64,000 bases of DNA, from assembly GCF_030227115.1 (NCBI RefSeq), contig NZ_JASSUA010000001.1:1984001-2048000 (forward strand), in the 5' to 3' direction. The DNA comes from Marinobacter sp. SS13-12 (lineage in GTDB: Bacteria; Pseudomonadota; Gammaproteobacteria; Pseudomonadales; Oleiphilaceae). The notes beneath the pieces are model-generated. The model was not told where the DNA came from, did not search any database, and was given only the letters and a program-made list of their open reading frames with translations. Both the position numbers and the translations under genes were made by a program. Below are positions 49,209 to 58,914 of this stretch, one piece after another. Within the stretch, counting starts at the first letter, position 1. The number at the start of each line of letters is the position of its first letter.

Positions 49209-50570
49209 TCATCCATAAAATATCGTAGCCAGGCCAAGAAACGCCATAAACCCGATCACATCTGTCACCGTCGTCAGTATAACGCTTCCCGCCAGCGCCG
49301 GATCAATGTTGCGGGATTTGAGGAACAGGGGCAATACGGTGCCCACGAGGGCTGCTGCAATCAGGTTTATGATCAGCGCAGCAGCAATGATGGCGCCAAT
49401 CATCATGTCCTTGAACCAGAGGGTGGCGGCGGTGGCTACCACAACAGCCCAGAGCAACCCGTTCAGGGCGCCGGCGACAAATTCGCGGTTCAGCAGCCAG
49501 CCCACGTTGGCGCCACTGATCTGCCCCACGGCCATGCCGCGGATGACCAGGGTCAGGGTCTGGCTGCCGGCGATACCGCCCATGGAGGCCACGATAGGCA
49601 TCAGCACAGCCAGCGCCACGACTTTCTCGATGGTGGCTTCAAACAGGCCGATGACAGCGGAGGCAGTAAACGCCGTAAGCAGGTTGATGCCCAGCCAGAC
49701 AGCCCTGCGCCGGGTGGTCTTGAAAATCGGCGCAAAGGTGTCTTCATCCTCGTCCAGGCCTGCCATGCTCATCAGGGAGTGATCGGCATCCTCGCGGATG
49801 ACGTCAACCACGTCATCGATGGTGATCCGGCCCAACAGCTTGCCTTCCTCGCTGACCACCGGTGCCGAGATCAGGTCGTATCGCTCGAACAGGGTGGCTA
49901 CCTTGGTGTCGGACAGGGTGACCGGTATCGGCTCAATGTCGGTGTCCATCACTTCCCGCACCGTCGCAGCAGGGTTGGAAACCAGCATTTTGGTGATCGG
50001 CAGCATGCCGATGAATTCGTCCCGCCGGCTTACCACGATCAGGCTGTCCGTCATCGGTGGCAGATTACGGTGACGGCGCAGGTAACGCAGAACCACGTCG
50101 ATGCTGATATCCGGGCGCACCGTGATGGTGTCCGTATTCATCAGGCCGCCAGCGGTGTCTTCCGGGTAGGAGAGCACTTCCTCAACGCGCTGGCGGTCCT
50201 GTTCGTCCATGGTGTCCAGGACTTCCTGAATCACCGTATCGGGCAGCTGTTGCAGCAAGTCGGCAAGGTCATCCGACTCGAAATCTTCAATGATGTCTGC
50301 GAGTTCCTGAGCGTTCAGCTGACTCAGGAAGTAGCCGCGGATATCATCATTGAGATACTGGAGAACTTCGCCCTCCAGTTGTTTGTCCACCAGGTTCCAC
50401 AGCAACGCCCGCTGACGGGGTGGCGAGGATTCCAGCAGGTGGGCAATATCACTGGGGCTCAGGCCGCCATTGAGGATGCGGGCAACCTGTTTCAGGGCGC
50501 CACTGTCCAGCGCTTCGCTCAGGGAGCGAAGGCGTTGGCGAGCCTGGCTTTTCTCCAGAATATCGGTCAT
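49209..50570 (-). CDS. mgtE: Magnesium transporter MgtE
   Basis: 453 residues. An N-terminal MgtE superhelical domain (to about residue 130), two CBS domains (MNTDTITVRPDISIDVV and VREVMDTDIEPIPV) and a C-terminal block of five membrane helices with the pore-region segment VLMPIVASMGGIAGSQT. The channel imports Mg2+ and is gated by Mg2+ binding to the cytosolic domains. The gene has its own -10-like box upstream, separating it from the ptsO group. Confidence 0.95.
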   Translation of the reverse strand: MTDILEKSQARQRLRSLSEALDSGALKQVARILNGGLSPSDIAHLLESSPPRQRALLWNLVDKQLEGEVLQYLNDDIRGYFLSQLNAQELADIIEDFESDDLADLLQQLPDTVIQEVLDTMDEQDRQRVEEVLSYPEDTAGGLMNTDTITVRPDISIDVVLRYLRRHRNLPPMTDSLIVVSRRDEFIGMLPITKMLVSNPAATVREVMDTDIEPIPVTLSDTKVATLFERYDLISAPVVSEEGKLLGRITIDDVVDVIREDADHSLMSMAGLDEDEDTFAPIFKTTRRRAVWLGINLLTAFTASAVIGLFEATIEKVVALAVLMPIVASMGGIAGSQTLTLVIRGMAVGQISGANVGWLLNREFVAGALNGLLWAVVVATAATLWFKDMMIGAIIAAALIINLIAAALVGTVLPLFLKSRNIDPALAGSVILTTVTDVIGFMAFLGLATIFYG

Positions 50571-50598
50571 GGATCACCCACAGTCAGAAAACCCCCGT

Positions 50599-50604
50599 AT
50601 TATA
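50599..50604 (-). promoter_or_regulatory. -10 box for mgtE
   Basis: Perfect TATAAT on the minus strand, 29 bases before the mgtE start. The -35 position (TCACCT at 17 bases) is poor, so an activator or weak basal use is possible. Confidence 0.45.
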
Positions 50605-50676
50605 GCGAAGTTAGGGTACACAGGTGAGAAAGAGTTGTAGGTGAATGCCGTGGTCGGGCCACCCACGGGCTGGCGG

Positions 50677-50946
50677 CTATTCGCCCTCGCCGAAATAATC
50701 ATCAATAAGTGCTGACAGCGCCTCGATGGCCTCGGACTCGTCCGGCCCGTCTGCAATCAGTTCTACTTCCGTGCCCTGGCTGGCAGCCAGCATCATCACC
50801 GGCATGATGCTCTTGGCGTCCACTTTTCGGTCGTTCCGGCTGATCTGAACACTGCTCTCGAAATCCGACGCGGTTGCAACCAGCTTGGCGGCAGCGCGGG
50901 CATGGAGGCCAAGTTTGTTGACGATGGTGATGGGGCGGCGAATCAT
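50677..50946 (-). CDS. ptsO: Nitrogen-PTS phosphocarrier protein NPr
   Basis: 89 residues from the ATG at 50946. HPr-like carrier of the nitrogen phosphotransferase branch, passing phosphate from PtsP to PtsN. The phospho-histidine is H15 in GLHARAAAKL, and S46 in KSIMPVMML sits at the regulatory serine position of HPr. Seven bases after rapZ. Last gene of the leftward rpoN-hpf-ptsN-rapZ-ptsO set. Confidence 0.95.
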   Translation of the reverse strand: MIRRPITIVNKLGLHARAAAKLVATASDFESSVQISRNDRKVDAKSIMPVMMLAASQGTEVELIADGPDESEAIEALSALIDDYFGEGE

Positions 50947-50953
50947 AGACGGT

Positions 50954-51835
50954 TCAGCTTTCCCGGCTCTGCAAGTGCGGAAGTTCAGTGTGCCGGACCT
51001 GGACGTTGCTGTACTTTCCCGAGAAATGACGGCCCAGCTGTTCGCAGACGTAAACCGAGCGATGCTGGCCACCGGTACAACCGATGGAAATTGTCATATA
51101 GCTGCGATTGCTGTCGGCAAAGGAAGGCAACCAGGTTTCCAGGAAGCTGGTCAGATGGTCCACCATTTTCCGGCTCAGGGGTTCCTTTTCCAGGAAGTCG
51201 ATAACAGGCTGGTCGGTACCTACGAATTTTCGCAGGCTGGTGTCCCAGTAGGGATTGGGCAAACAGCGGACATCGAACACATAATCCGAGTCCAGCGGCA
51301 CCCCGTGCTTGAAGCCAAAAGACTGGAACAATAGCGCCAGTTCCTGCTCACGTCGCCCGGCCACCCGCTGCTTGACCATGTCCCTCAGTTCGTACATGGA
51401 CAGCCCGGTGGTATCGATATAAAGGTCGGCCAGTTTCGACAGGGGTTCCAGCAGTTTTTTCTCGTTGCCGATGGCTTCGCGCAGTGAGGTCCTGTCGTCG
51501 CTCAGGGGGTGCTTGCGCCGTGTGGCGTGAAATCGCTGGAGCAGGGACTGTTCATCGGCGTCCAGGTAAATGACCTCGATGGTCACGCCGGTATCCTGCA
51601 GGCTGCGGTAGATGTCTTCAAAGTTACTGAGCTCGCCGGACAGATTGCGTGCGTCGATGCTCACCGCCATCTTGCCCAGCCGGCCCGGTGAGCTCTGGGT
51701 GGTGGCTTCCCGCGTCAGGGGGAAGAGCAACCCGATGGGCAGGTTGTCAATGCAATAGAAACCCAGGTCCTCCAGCACGTGCAGGGCGGTACTTTTACCG
51801 GAGCCTGACCGGCCGCTGACGATGATCAGTTTCAT
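50954..51835 (-). CDS. rapZ: RNase adapter protein RapZ
   Basis: 293 residues. P-loop protein that in enteric bacteria guides RNase E to the small RNA GlmZ and so controls GlmS; more widely it binds glucosamine-6-phosphate. Walker A GRSGSGKS is at residues 7-14. The C-terminal domain has IGCTGGQHRSVYV, its conserved substrate-binding segment. Between ptsN and ptsO, the usual place. Confidence 0.96.
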   Translation of the reverse strand: MKLIIVSGRSGSGKSTALHVLEDLGFYCIDNLPIGLLFPLTREATTQSSPGRLGKMAVSIDARNLSGELSNFEDIYRSLQDTGVTIEVIYLDADEQSLLQRFHATRRKHPLSDDRTSLREAIGNEKKLLEPLSKLADLYIDTTGLSMYELRDMVKQRVAGRREQELALLFQSFGFKHGVPLDSDYVFDVRCLPNPYWDTSLRKFVGTDQPVIDFLEKEPLSRKMVDHLTSFLETWLPSFADSNRSYMTISIGCTGGQHRSVYVCEQLGRHFSGKYSNVQVRHTELPHLQSRES

Positions 51836-51863
51836 AGCCCATTCACCTCGAATCCAGAGCGGC

Positions 51864-52334
51864 TCAGCTTCCTTCGGCCGTCATCCGGCGATAGAGAGAG
51901 TCCGCATCGGTACACTGGCGGAGTTGATCGCAGAATGCCCGTACATTGAACTTTTCGGCCAGCTGGCTCAGCAGTTCAAGGTGTTCACTGGTCGCTTCCT
52001 TGGGAACAATCAGGGCAAACACCAGGTCTACCGGCTGGTTGTCGATGGCATCGAAGGCCACACCTTCTTCCAGGGTCAGCAATACCCCCACAACGTGATC
52101 GAGCCCTTCCAGGCGACAGTGGGGAATGGCGATACCCTGGCCAATACCCGTGCTCCCCAGTCGCTCCCGGGCAACGAGGTTGTTGAATATCGCGGTATCA
52201 CTGAGCGACGGATCGTGTTGCTGGATCTGCTCCGCAATGGTTTCCATAACCCGCTTCTTGCTGGAGGCGGGCATCCTGCAAAGGGCCAGCTCCGGCGCGA
52301 GAATGTTCTCGATAGTCAGGGATGTGTCGGTCAT
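51864..52334 (-). CDS. ptsN: PTS IIA-like nitrogen regulatory protein PtsN
   Basis: 156 residues. Terminal phosphoacceptor of the nitrogen PTS, regulating potassium transport and other targets by protein contacts. The phosphorylated histidine is H72 in GIAIPHCRL. A terminator-like hairpin lies between hpf and this gene, 19 bases before its ATG, so it may be set at a level different from rpoN-hpf. Confidence 0.95.
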   Translation of the reverse strand: MTDTSLTIENILAPELALCRMPASSKKRVMETIAEQIQQHDPSLSDTAIFNNLVARERLGSTGIGQGIAIPHCRLEGLDHVVGVLLTLEEGVAFDAIDNQPVDLVFALIVPKEATSEHLELLSQLAEKFNVRAFCDQLRQCTDADSLYRRMTAEGS

Positions 52335-52353
52335 GAATCGACTGCAGTTCCGT

Positions 52354-52378
52354 AAAAAAAGGCTGCGGCAGCTTTTGT
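52354..52378 (-). terminator. Terminator or attenuator between hpf and ptsN
   Basis: On the minus strand AAAAGCTG-CCG-CAGC is followed by C and seven T. The stem is short (GCTG/CAGC plus A-T pairs). Probably partial termination within the rpoN operon. Confidence 0.5.
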
Positions 52379-52430
52379 AACGAAGCCGGCGCCGCAGCTC
52401 GATTAACTGTTATGCACCAAACAGGACGCC

Positions 52431-52739
52431 CTAGCGGGCTCCGTTTCCGTGCATCCGGTCAACGTTCTTTTCCTTGTGCTTCAGGATCTGCCTGTCCAGC
52501 TTGTCCACCAGCGCATCAATGGCGGCATACATATCGCTGTTTTCGGCCTTTGCGTGAATCTCACCACCTATCACGTGTAGCGTAGCTTCCGCCATCTGGC
52601 GCACTTTTTCCACCTCAAGGGTGACCTGGCAATTGCTGATGTGGTCAAAGTGACGCTCAAGCTTGTCAAACTTGCCTGTTACGTAATCTTTCAGTGCGGG
52701 AGTCAATTCTACGTGATGGCCTGAAATATTGAGTTGCAT
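52431..52739 (-). CDS. hpf: Ribosome hibernation-promoting factor
   Basis: 102 residues, the short HPF/YfiA form. Binds the 30S decoding region and promotes inactive 100S ribosome dimers in slow growth. Typical start MQLNISGHHVELTPALKDYV and the motif ATLHVIGGEIHAKAE. Located 28 bases after rpoN. Confidence 0.94.
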   Translation of the reverse strand: MQLNISGHHVELTPALKDYVTGKFDKLERHFDHISNCQVTLEVEKVRQMAEATLHVIGGEIHAKAENSDMYAAIDALVDKLDRQILKHKEKNVDRMHGNGAR

Positions 52740-52767
52740 AGGCTTCTCCTGTTATCGGATTTTACTA

Positions 52768-54297
52768 CTACACCAGTCGCTTTCTTTCGTTGGACGGAGG
52801 AATGTGCATTGCCTCACGGTACTTGGCCACGGTTCGTCTCGCTACCTTGATACCCTGTTCTCCTAGCATGGCTGCAATTTTACTGTCGCTCAATGGCTTT
52901 TTCGGGGTTTCCGTTGCAATCAGCTTCTTGATCATGGCCCGGATTGCCGTAGAGGAACATTCTCCGCCCTCGTCAGTGCTGACATGGCTGGAGAAAAAAT
53001 ACTTGAGTTCAAATATGCCACGCGGCGTGTGCATGTATTTCTGGGTGGTCACCCTGGAAATGGTCGACTCATGCATTTCCACCGCCTGGGCAATGTCCGA
53101 CAGGATCAGTGGCTTCATGTATTCCTCGCCATGGTCCAGGAATCCCTGCTGGTGCTCGACAATTCGCGTGGCTACCTTGAGCAGAGTCTCGTTACGGCTT
53201 TGCAGGCTCTTGATAAACCATTTCGCTTCCTGCAGTTGGTCTCGCAGGTAAGTGTTGTCGGCACTGCTGTCCGCACGCTTTATAAGTGAAGCATAGCTGG
53301 CATTGACACGAATGCGCGGTGCAATTTCCGGATTCAGCTCTACCCGCCAGCGTTCGTTGTGCTTGCGCACGATCACGTCCGGGATGACGTAGTCCGGTTC
53401 GGCCTGGTCGAGGGTATCGCCCGGGCGCGGATTCAGCCCGGTAATGAGGGCCAGAACGTCCCGCAACTGATCTTCCTTCAGGCGGCTGCGGCGCAGCAGT
53501 TGTGCGTAATCACGATTGCCCAGAAGATTAATGTAGTGGGTGATCACCAGCCGTGCCTGGGCGAGCCACGGGGTATCCGGTGGCAGCTGGTTCAGCTGGA
53601 TCAGCAGACATTCCTGAAGATTCCGGGCGAAGACACCAGGCGGATCAAAATGCTGCAACCGGTGAAGTACGGCTTCCACCTCGTCCATTTCAAGCGGGTC
53701 TTCATCAGACTCTTCCATCATCCCGGAATGGATCTCTTCCAGGGGAGAGGTGAGGTACCCGTGATTATCAACCGCATCCATCAGCGCGTGGGCGATGGCC
53801 TGGTCCCGTTCGCTCAGGGGCGTCAGGTTCAGTTGCCACTCCAGGTGATCGTGCAGGGTTTCCGTAGGCGAGTTGCGAGTTTCAAAATCGTTGTCGTTTT
53901 CATCGTCGTTACGGGCCGATGACGCGGGTGCCGACTGGTAGATGTCGTCCCAGGCGGTGTCGACCGGAAGGTCATCGGGAATGGTGTCGGGGCTGTCGGT
54001 CTCTGACGACCAGTCAGGCCCGTTTTCGGATTCATCCCAGTCTGAAGACGATTCGGAGGCGGTGTTTGACTCTTCTGTCGATGAGGCTTCGGCAGCGGTG
54101 TCGTTCTCGTTTTCCGTGGATTCCGGATTCTGGTTATCGTCGTCTTCCGAGGTTTCCAGCATGGGGTTGGATTCCAGCGCCTGCTGGATTTCCTGCTGGA
54201 GGTCGAGGGTGGAGAGCTGCAGTAGCCTGATAGCCTGTTGCAGCTGGGGCGTCATGGTCAGGCTTTGACCCAGCTTTAACTGTAATGAGGCTTTCAT
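52768..54297 (-). CDS. rpoN: RNA polymerase sigma-54 factor
   Basis: 509 residues from the ATG at 54297. Alternative sigma factor for enhancer-dependent promoters. The glutamine/leucine-rich activator region is at the N-terminus ([20 protein letters not shown]). It is followed by an unusually acidic Ser/Glu/Asp linker from about residue 50 to 125, the core-binding and HTH regions, and the RpoN box [11 protein letters not shown] near the C-terminus. Lies downstream of lptB, upstream of hpf-ptsN-rapZ-ptsO, the standard order. Confidence 0.98.
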   Translation of the reverse strand: MKASLQLKLGQSLTMTPQLQQAIRLLQLSTLDLQQEIQQALESNPMLETSEDDDNQNPESTENENDTAAEASSTEESNTASESSSDWDESENGPDWSSETDSPDTIPDDLPVDTAWDDIYQSAPASSARNDDENDNDFETRNSPTETLHDHLEWQLNLTPLSERDQAIAHALMDAVDNHGYLTSPLEEIHSGMMEESDEDPLEMDEVEAVLHRLQHFDPPGVFARNLQECLLIQLNQLPPDTPWLAQARLVITHYINLLGNRDYAQLLRRSRLKEDQLRDVLALITGLNPRPGDTLDQAEPDYVIPDVIVRKHNERWRVELNPEIAPRIRVNASYASLIKRADSSADNTYLRDQLQEAKWFIKSLQSRNETLLKVATRIVEHQQGFLDHGEEYMKPLILSDIAQAVEMHESTISRVTTQKYMHTPRGIFELKYFFSSHVSTDEGGECSSTAIRAMIKKLIATETPKKPLSDSKIAAMLGEQGIKVARRTVAKYREAMHIPPSNERKRLV

Positions 54298-54416
54298 AAC
54301 CATAGTTCAGGATCCGTCACTCGGTCGCTCTCGGCCTTTCCGGGGAGTTGAGGTTGCATAAAAACTCTTTGTATGCTGGCAACTTGCCGTGCCAAGCAAG
54401 TTCTTTGCCGAGTGTA

Positions 54417-55142
54417 CTACAGGCGAAATTCATTGCCTAGATACACTTCCTTGACCTGCTGGTTGGCAAGAATAGCTTCCGAGTTGCCGGATGCGATGAT
54501 ATGGCCTCCGCTGACTATATAGGCGTTCTCACAGATGTCGAGTGTTTCCCTCACATTGTGGTCGGTGATCAGCACTCCAATGCCCTTGTCCCGCAGGTGG
54601 CGGATAATGTGCTTGATGTCGCTCACCGAGATCGGGTCCACCCCCGCAAAGGGTTCATCCAGAAGAATAAATGCCGGCTCCATCGCCAGGGCCCGGGCGA
54701 TTTCGACTCTCCGGCGCTCGCCACCCGACAGCGCCATACCGGGGCTGTCGCGGATATGGGTGATATGAAACTCTTCCAGCAGCTCTTCCAGCTTGGCATC
54801 CCGTTGGCTGCGGTTAAGTTCGCGGCGGGTCTCCAGAATGGCCATGATGTTGTCACGTACGGTCAGTTTGCGGAACACCGACGCTTCCTGGGGCAGATAG
54901 CCGATACCCTTGCGGGCCCTGCCGTGCATTGGTAGTGGCGTGATGTCCTGGTTGTCGATGGTGATCCGGCCATTGTCGGCGGGAACCAGCCCTACAATCA
55001 TGTAAAAGCAGGTGGTCTTGCCGGCGCCGTTGGGGCCCAGGAGGCCGACAATTTCACCGCTGCGGATCTGCAGGGAAACGTCGATGACAACTTTCTTCTG
55101 CTTGTAGCTTTTTGCCAGGTTACTGGCTCTGAGAACTGCCAT
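54417..55142 (-). CDS. lptB: LPS export ABC transporter ATPase LptB
   Basis: 241 residues from the ATG at 55142. ATPase driving lipopolysaccharide extraction by LptFG and passage along the LptC-LptA bridge. Walker [10 protein letters not shown], signature [15 protein letters not shown], Walker [13 protein letters not shown], switch ITDHN. Overlaps the end of lptA by 23 bases. A hairpin-forming sequence lies between it and rpoN. Confidence 0.97.
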   Translation of the reverse strand: MAVLRASNLAKSYKQKKVVIDVSLQIRSGEIVGLLGPNGAGKTTCFYMIVGLVPADNGRITIDNQDITPLPMHGRARKGIGYLPQEASVFRKLTVRDNIMAILETRRELNRSQRDAKLEELLEEFHITHIRDSPGMALSGGERRRVEIARALAMEPAFILLDEPFAGVDPISVSDIKHIIRHLRDKGIGVLITDHNVRETLDICENAYIVSGGHIIASGNSEAILANQQVKEVYLGNEFRL

Positions 55143-55731
55143 CGGTATCCTGTCTGTCGGGGTTGCTGGGAGAGTTGCTGGTTCTGTTGCGGGGTTGTAT
55201 GACCATCTCCACACGGCCACTGCCTTCGCCCGCGTCAGCAGCGCCTTCGGCGGTAACAACACGTTCGGCACTGTCGTAGTGGATAACATCCCCACGGAAC
55301 AGGTTACCGTCCTGCTCAATAACCGCCTCACGTTCGAAGGTTACCCGGTTTTCGGCGGCTGACCAGATGATCGTCAGGGCGCGGGCATCTGTTTCTCCCT
55401 GTCCTTCCGTTGCCGGCTGCCGGTAATGAGCTGGCTGTCCGGTTGCTTCAATGCGGCTGACACCGTTCTCGTCCCGGTAAAGTACAACCTTGTCGGCGGT
55501 CAGGTTGGTCTGGCCCTGTGTCATTTCCACGTCACCGGTATAGGTTGCGATACCCTGGCCGTCATCCAGTCGTGCGCTGTCAGCATTGACCCTGATGGGC
55601 TGGTCAGACTCCATGTCGAACGCAAGGGCTGTGGGCGCTACCAGTGCCAGGCAAGCAGCAGCCAGTACCAACGATTTCGGTGCGGGCCAGCGGGGCCTGC
55701 CGCGGAGATCAGATTTACTTGCCAGGCTCAT
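55120..55731 (-). CDS. lptA: Lipopolysaccharide transport periplasmic protein LptA
   Basis: 203 residues from the ATG at 55731. Periplasmic beta-jellyroll that oligomerises into the LPS bridge. A signal peptide runs to about residue 37 ([18 protein letters not shown]); the OstA-type sequence follows ([26 protein letters not shown]). The tail after about residue 175 is polar and low-complexity ([17 protein letters not shown]). Overlaps lptC by 17 bases and lptB by 23. Confidence 0.94.
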   Translation of the reverse strand: MSLASKSDLRGRPRWPAPKSLVLAAACLALVAPTALAFDMESDQPIRVNADSARLDDGQGIATYTGDVEMTQGQTNLTADKVVLYRDENGVSRIEATGQPAHYRQPATEGQGETDARALTIIWSAAENRVTFEREAVIEQDGNLFRGDVIHYDSAERVVTAEGAADAGEGSGRVEMVIQPRNRTSNSPSNPDRQDTDGSSQSQ

Positions 55732-56305
55732 AGCGTCCTTCCACCTGCGAGTCGAGTTCAAGAATGCGGTCATCAATCCAGGCCTTCATTCCAGTAGCCG
55801 TGGTCAGGCTGACCGCATCGGTCAGTGCTACCGGCTCGTCCGTGTAAACGGTGCGATCACGGTTATTCATTGTCAGTGCCGTTGTTGTCAGGGTCAGCGG
55901 GCGCCCGCCTTCGGCTTCCCGGATGACTTTTACATCCCCGGTCAGGTGAACCAGGTCTTCAGCTTCGAGAAAACGTCCTTCGGTTGCCTGGACCTGCCAG
56001 GGTGGATTGCCACCCTCGCCGAACAGTGTCGCCCGGGGCGATTTCATGACAGTCTCGCTGCGGGACTCGAACTGCTCGATCCTCGGGCTCCGGAACCGTG
56101 TTGTCAGCCGGCCCGTTTCGTCGTACGACAGGTAAAGACCGTTGACCACAAAGCCGTCGGGCTCGGATTCGCCCCGCAGTGAGGCAGCGTCTGTCGGCAC
56201 CGTTGGTTCGTCACTTTGCCAGAGCAGGAAAAACAGTGCCACTATCGTGCTTGCCAGGCCCAGGGTTCTTACCCAGGGGCGGTTAAACAGAGGCTGGGCG
56301 GACAT
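55715..56305 (-). CDS. lptC: LPS export system protein LptC
   Basis: 196 residues from the ATG at 56305, adjoining the kdsC stop. Single-pass inner-membrane protein (helix about 12-28, LGLASTIVALFFLLWQ) with a periplasmic OstA-like fold that hands LPS from LptBFG to LptA. Weakly conserved family, but context and fold are clear: FVVNGLYLSYDETG and LTGDVKVIREAEGG. Confidence 0.92.
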   Translation of the reverse strand: MSAQPLFNRPWVRTLGLASTIVALFFLLWQSDEPTVPTDAASLRGESEPDGFVVNGLYLSYDETGRLTTRFRSPRIEQFESRSETVMKSPRATLFGEGGNPPWQVQATEGRFLEAEDLVHLTGDVKVIREAEGGRPLTLTTTALTMNNRDRTVYTDEPVALTDAVSLTTATGMKAWIDDRILELDSQVEGRYEPGK

Positions 56306-56886
56306 CAATTCTGCTCCAGGTAGGGTTGCAGGCTCGCCTCGAGCTGCCCGCAGGCGCTCAGCAGCAATTCACAGGCTTCCCTGACCGCACCGCTGCCACC
56401 AGCGGCAACCGTGCAGACATCCGCATGCTGGCGCACAAACCAGTAACCATTGGGTACGGTAATGCCGAGCCCGGCATAGCGGATGGCCGGCAGGTCCGGC
56501 AGGTCATCCCCCATATAGGCGATCTGCTGTGGGGAGAGGCCGAGCTGTCCTGCCAGCTCCACCAGGGCGACCTTTTTGTCCTCCCGGCCTTGCATCAGGT
56601 GAGGGATGCCCAGGTCGTTCATGCGCCTTTCGGTCAGTGGTGAGCGGCGCCCGGTAATGACTGCAACGTCAATACCTGCTGCCATCACCTGCTTGATACC
56701 CAGTCCGTCGAGAATATTAAAGCCTTTCAGTTCGTCTCCGGAGGCGCTGAAAAACAGCTTGCCGTCGGTCATGATGCCGTCGACGTCCAGAGCCAGCAGG
56801 CGGATGGCGGCTGCTTTTTCCATTACGTCCGCCGGCCACTGCGGGCGCTGCTGGTCTGTCATCAGGTCACTGATCAGAGTACTCAT
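56305..56886 (-). CDS. kdsC: 3-deoxy-D-manno-octulosonate 8-phosphate phosphatase KdsC
   Basis: 193 residues. HAD-family phosphatase releasing Kdo from Kdo-8-phosphate in the LPS inner-core pathway. HAD motifs: LLALDVDGIMTDG (nucleophile aspartate), VITGRRS, lysine in REDKKVAL and AYMGDDLPDLPA. Its ATG overlaps the kdsD stop as TGATG. Confidence 0.96.
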   Translation of the reverse strand: MSTLISDLMTDQQRPQWPADVMEKAAAIRLLALDVDGIMTDGKLFFSASGDELKGFNILDGLGIKQVMAAGIDVAVITGRRSPLTERRMNDLGIPHLMQGREDKKVALVELAGQLGLSPQQIAYMGDDLPDLPAIRYAGLGITVPNGYWFVRQHADVCTVAAGGSGAVREACELLLSACGQLEASLQPYLEQN

Positions 56887-57866
56887 CAGATAACACCGGC
56901 CCGCAGCAGGTCGTGCATATTGATGGCACCGGTGAGCTTGCCGTTGCGGTCGATAACCGGCAGGGCATTGATTTTCAGCTCCTCCATCATGTTCAGGGCT
57001 TCGGCTGCCAGCTGGTCGTCGTGGATAACCCGGCCGTTGCGGGTCATCACTTCTGCAATCGGGGTGTTGTGGATATCCACGGAGCGGTCCAGGGTGCGAC
57101 GCAGGTCACCGTCGGTGAATACGCCCACCAGGTCTCCAGCGGCATTGATAACCGTGGTCATGCCCAGCCCCTTGCGGGAAATTTCCAGCAGTGCTCCGCC
57201 AAGGGTGATGTCTTCCTGTACCCGGGGAATGCGGTCACCCGTGTGCATGATTTCGGAGACACGCAACAGTAACTTGCGGCCCAGGCTGCCACCGGGGTGT
57301 GACAGCGCGAAGTCTTCAGTGCTGAAGCCCCGCGCTTCCAGCAAGGCGACCGCCAGGGCATCGCCCATCACCAGGGTGGCGGTAGTGCTGGAGGTAGGGG
57401 CCAGGCCGAGAGGGCAGGCTTCCAGGGCAACACTGACATCCAGATTGGCGACCGCTTCCCGCGCCAGGGTAGAGTTTGCGTTGCCGGTCATGCTGATCAG
57501 CGGCGCACCCATGCGCTTGATCAGTGGCAATATGGTGAGTACTTCACTGGTGTTGCCGCTGTTGGAAATGCCCAGTACCACGTCCTGGCTGGTGATCATG
57601 CCCAGGTCGCCATGGCTGGCTTCGCCCGGGTGCACAAAGAAAGAAGGAGTACCTGTGCTGGCCAGGGTGGCGGCAATCTTGTTGCCGATGTGGCCGGATT
57701 TGCCCATGCCGGTCACCACAACGCGGCCCTTACAGGCCATGATAACTTCACAGGCGCGGACGAAGTGATCATCGATCCTGTCGGTCAGGGCGTCAATGGC
57801 TTCGCGCTCGATCTCGATGGCTCTCAGGGCGGATTCTCTGAAGGTATGACTGATCTCGGTGTTCAT
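56886..57866 (-). CDS. kdsD: Arabinose-5-phosphate isomerase KdsD
   Basis: 326 residues. Converts ribulose-5-phosphate to arabinose-5-phosphate, the first Kdo precursor. An N-terminal SIS domain (VVTGMGKSGHIGNKIAATLASTG region, HPGEASHGDLGMI) is followed by two CBS domains (from about residue 205). First gene of the long leftward kds-lpt-rpoN set, divergent from mlaF by 235 bases. Confidence 0.96.
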   Translation of the reverse strand: MNTEISHTFRESALRAIEIEREAIDALTDRIDDHFVRACEVIMACKGRVVVTGMGKSGHIGNKIAATLASTGTPSFFVHPGEASHGDLGMITSQDVVLGISNSGNTSEVLTILPLIKRMGAPLISMTGNANSTLAREAVANLDVSVALEACPLGLAPTSSTTATLVMGDALAVALLEARGFSTEDFALSHPGGSLGRKLLLRVSEIMHTGDRIPRVQEDITLGGALLEISRKGLGMTTVINAAGDLVGVFTDGDLRRTLDRSVDIHNTPIAEVMTRNGRVIHDDQLAAEALNMMEELKINALPVIDRNGKLTGAINMHDLLRAGVI

Positions 57867-58000
57867 CTGGCACCCGGGTCCGGAATGTTAATGCTTTTCA
57901 TCGTGGCGAGAGTATATCACTTCAAGGGCTTTGGCTGCCTTCATGACAAGACGGTCAGCAAAACTGATCATTGAGATCCATTCATTTTGTTAAGGATGGA

Positions 58001-58029
58001 TTGAGGTTGTCAGCAGGTTCGCATAATGT
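58001..58029 (+). promoter_or_regulatory. Candidate mla promoter
   Basis: TTGAGG (58001-58006), 17 bases, TAATGT (58024-58029), about 73 bases before mlaF. Reasonable sigma-70 match, unproven. Confidence 0.4.
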
Positions 58030-58101
58030 ACGCACACATTGAGGGCTGCAACCGATCCGCAAGGCTGGCCCCGAGACACCCGGCGGTTACTTGGAACAGG
58101 T

Positions 58102-58914
58102 ATGGACACTTCACCCTACATCGAGCTCAGAGACGTGGTTTTCACCCGCGGTGATCGTCGTATCTTCGATGGTGTCAGCCTGGACATTCCCCGCGGGAAG
58201 ATTACGGCCATCATGGGCCCCAGCGGCACCGGCAAGACCACCCTGCTCAGGCTGATCGGCGGGCAGTTACGGCCGGATTCCGGTACCATCACGGTGGCAG
58301 GCGAAAACGTGCCGCGGCTCAAGCGCAAGGCTCTTTACCGCCTGCGGGAGAAGATGGGCATGCTGTTCCAGAGTGGTGCCCTGTTTACCGACCTCAGCGT
58401 GTTCGAGAACGTGGCCTTTCCGCTTCGGGTTCATACCTCCCTGCCGGAAGACATGATCCGTGACATTGTGCTGATGAAGCTGGAAGCTGTAGGCCTGCGA
58501 GGGGCCCGCGAGCTGATGCCGGCGGAGCTGTCGGGCGGAATGACCCGGCGGGTGGCCCTGGCCCGCAGCATCGCGCTGGACCCGGAACTGATCATGTACG
58601 ACGAGCCCTTTGCCGGGCAGGACCCGATTGCCATGGGGGTACTGATCAAACTGATCCGGGATCTGAACAGTTCCATGGGTCTGACCAGTGTCATGGTCTC
58701 CCACGATGTCAAAGAATCCCTGAGCATCTGCCACTACGCCTGCATCGTGGCGGATGGGCAGATTATCGGTGATGGCACTCCCGAGGAAATCACGGCGCAC
58801 CCGTCTGAGCAGGTCCAGCAGTTTTTGCACGGCCATCCGGATGGTCCGGTGCCGTTCCATTACCCGGCCGCGGATGCGGAGCAGGATTGGGGCATTACCG
58901 GGAGGAGCCGCTAA
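58102..58914 (+). CDS. mlaF: Phospholipid ABC transporter ATPase MlaF
   Basis: 270 residues from the ATG at 58102. ATPase of the MlaFEDB inner-membrane complex that maintains outer-membrane lipid asymmetry. Walker [10 protein letters not shown], signature [14 protein letters not shown], Walker [13 protein letters not shown], switch VSHD. The stop overlaps the mlaE ATG. Confidence 0.96.
   Translation: MDTSPYIELRDVVFTRGDRRIFDGVSLDIPRGKITAIMGPSGTGKTTLLRLIGGQLRPDSGTITVAGENVPRLKRKALYRLREKMGMLFQSGALFTDLSVFENVAFPLRVHTSLPEDMIRDIVLMKLEAVGLRGARELMPAELSGGMTRRVALARSIALDPELIMYDEPFAGQDPIAMGVLIKLIRDLNSSMGLTSVMVSHDVKESLSICHYACIVADGQIIGDGTPEEITAHPSEQVQQFLHGHPDGPVPFHYPAADAEQDWGITGRSR

Noticed and set aside
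54384..54401. Sigma-54 promoter upstream of rpoN (TTGGCACG...TTGCC on the minus strand)
   Set aside because: The GG and GC elements are 13 rather than 12 bases apart; this spacing is strict for sigma-54, and the sequence is also explained as one arm of an AACTTGC/GCAAGTT hairpin.
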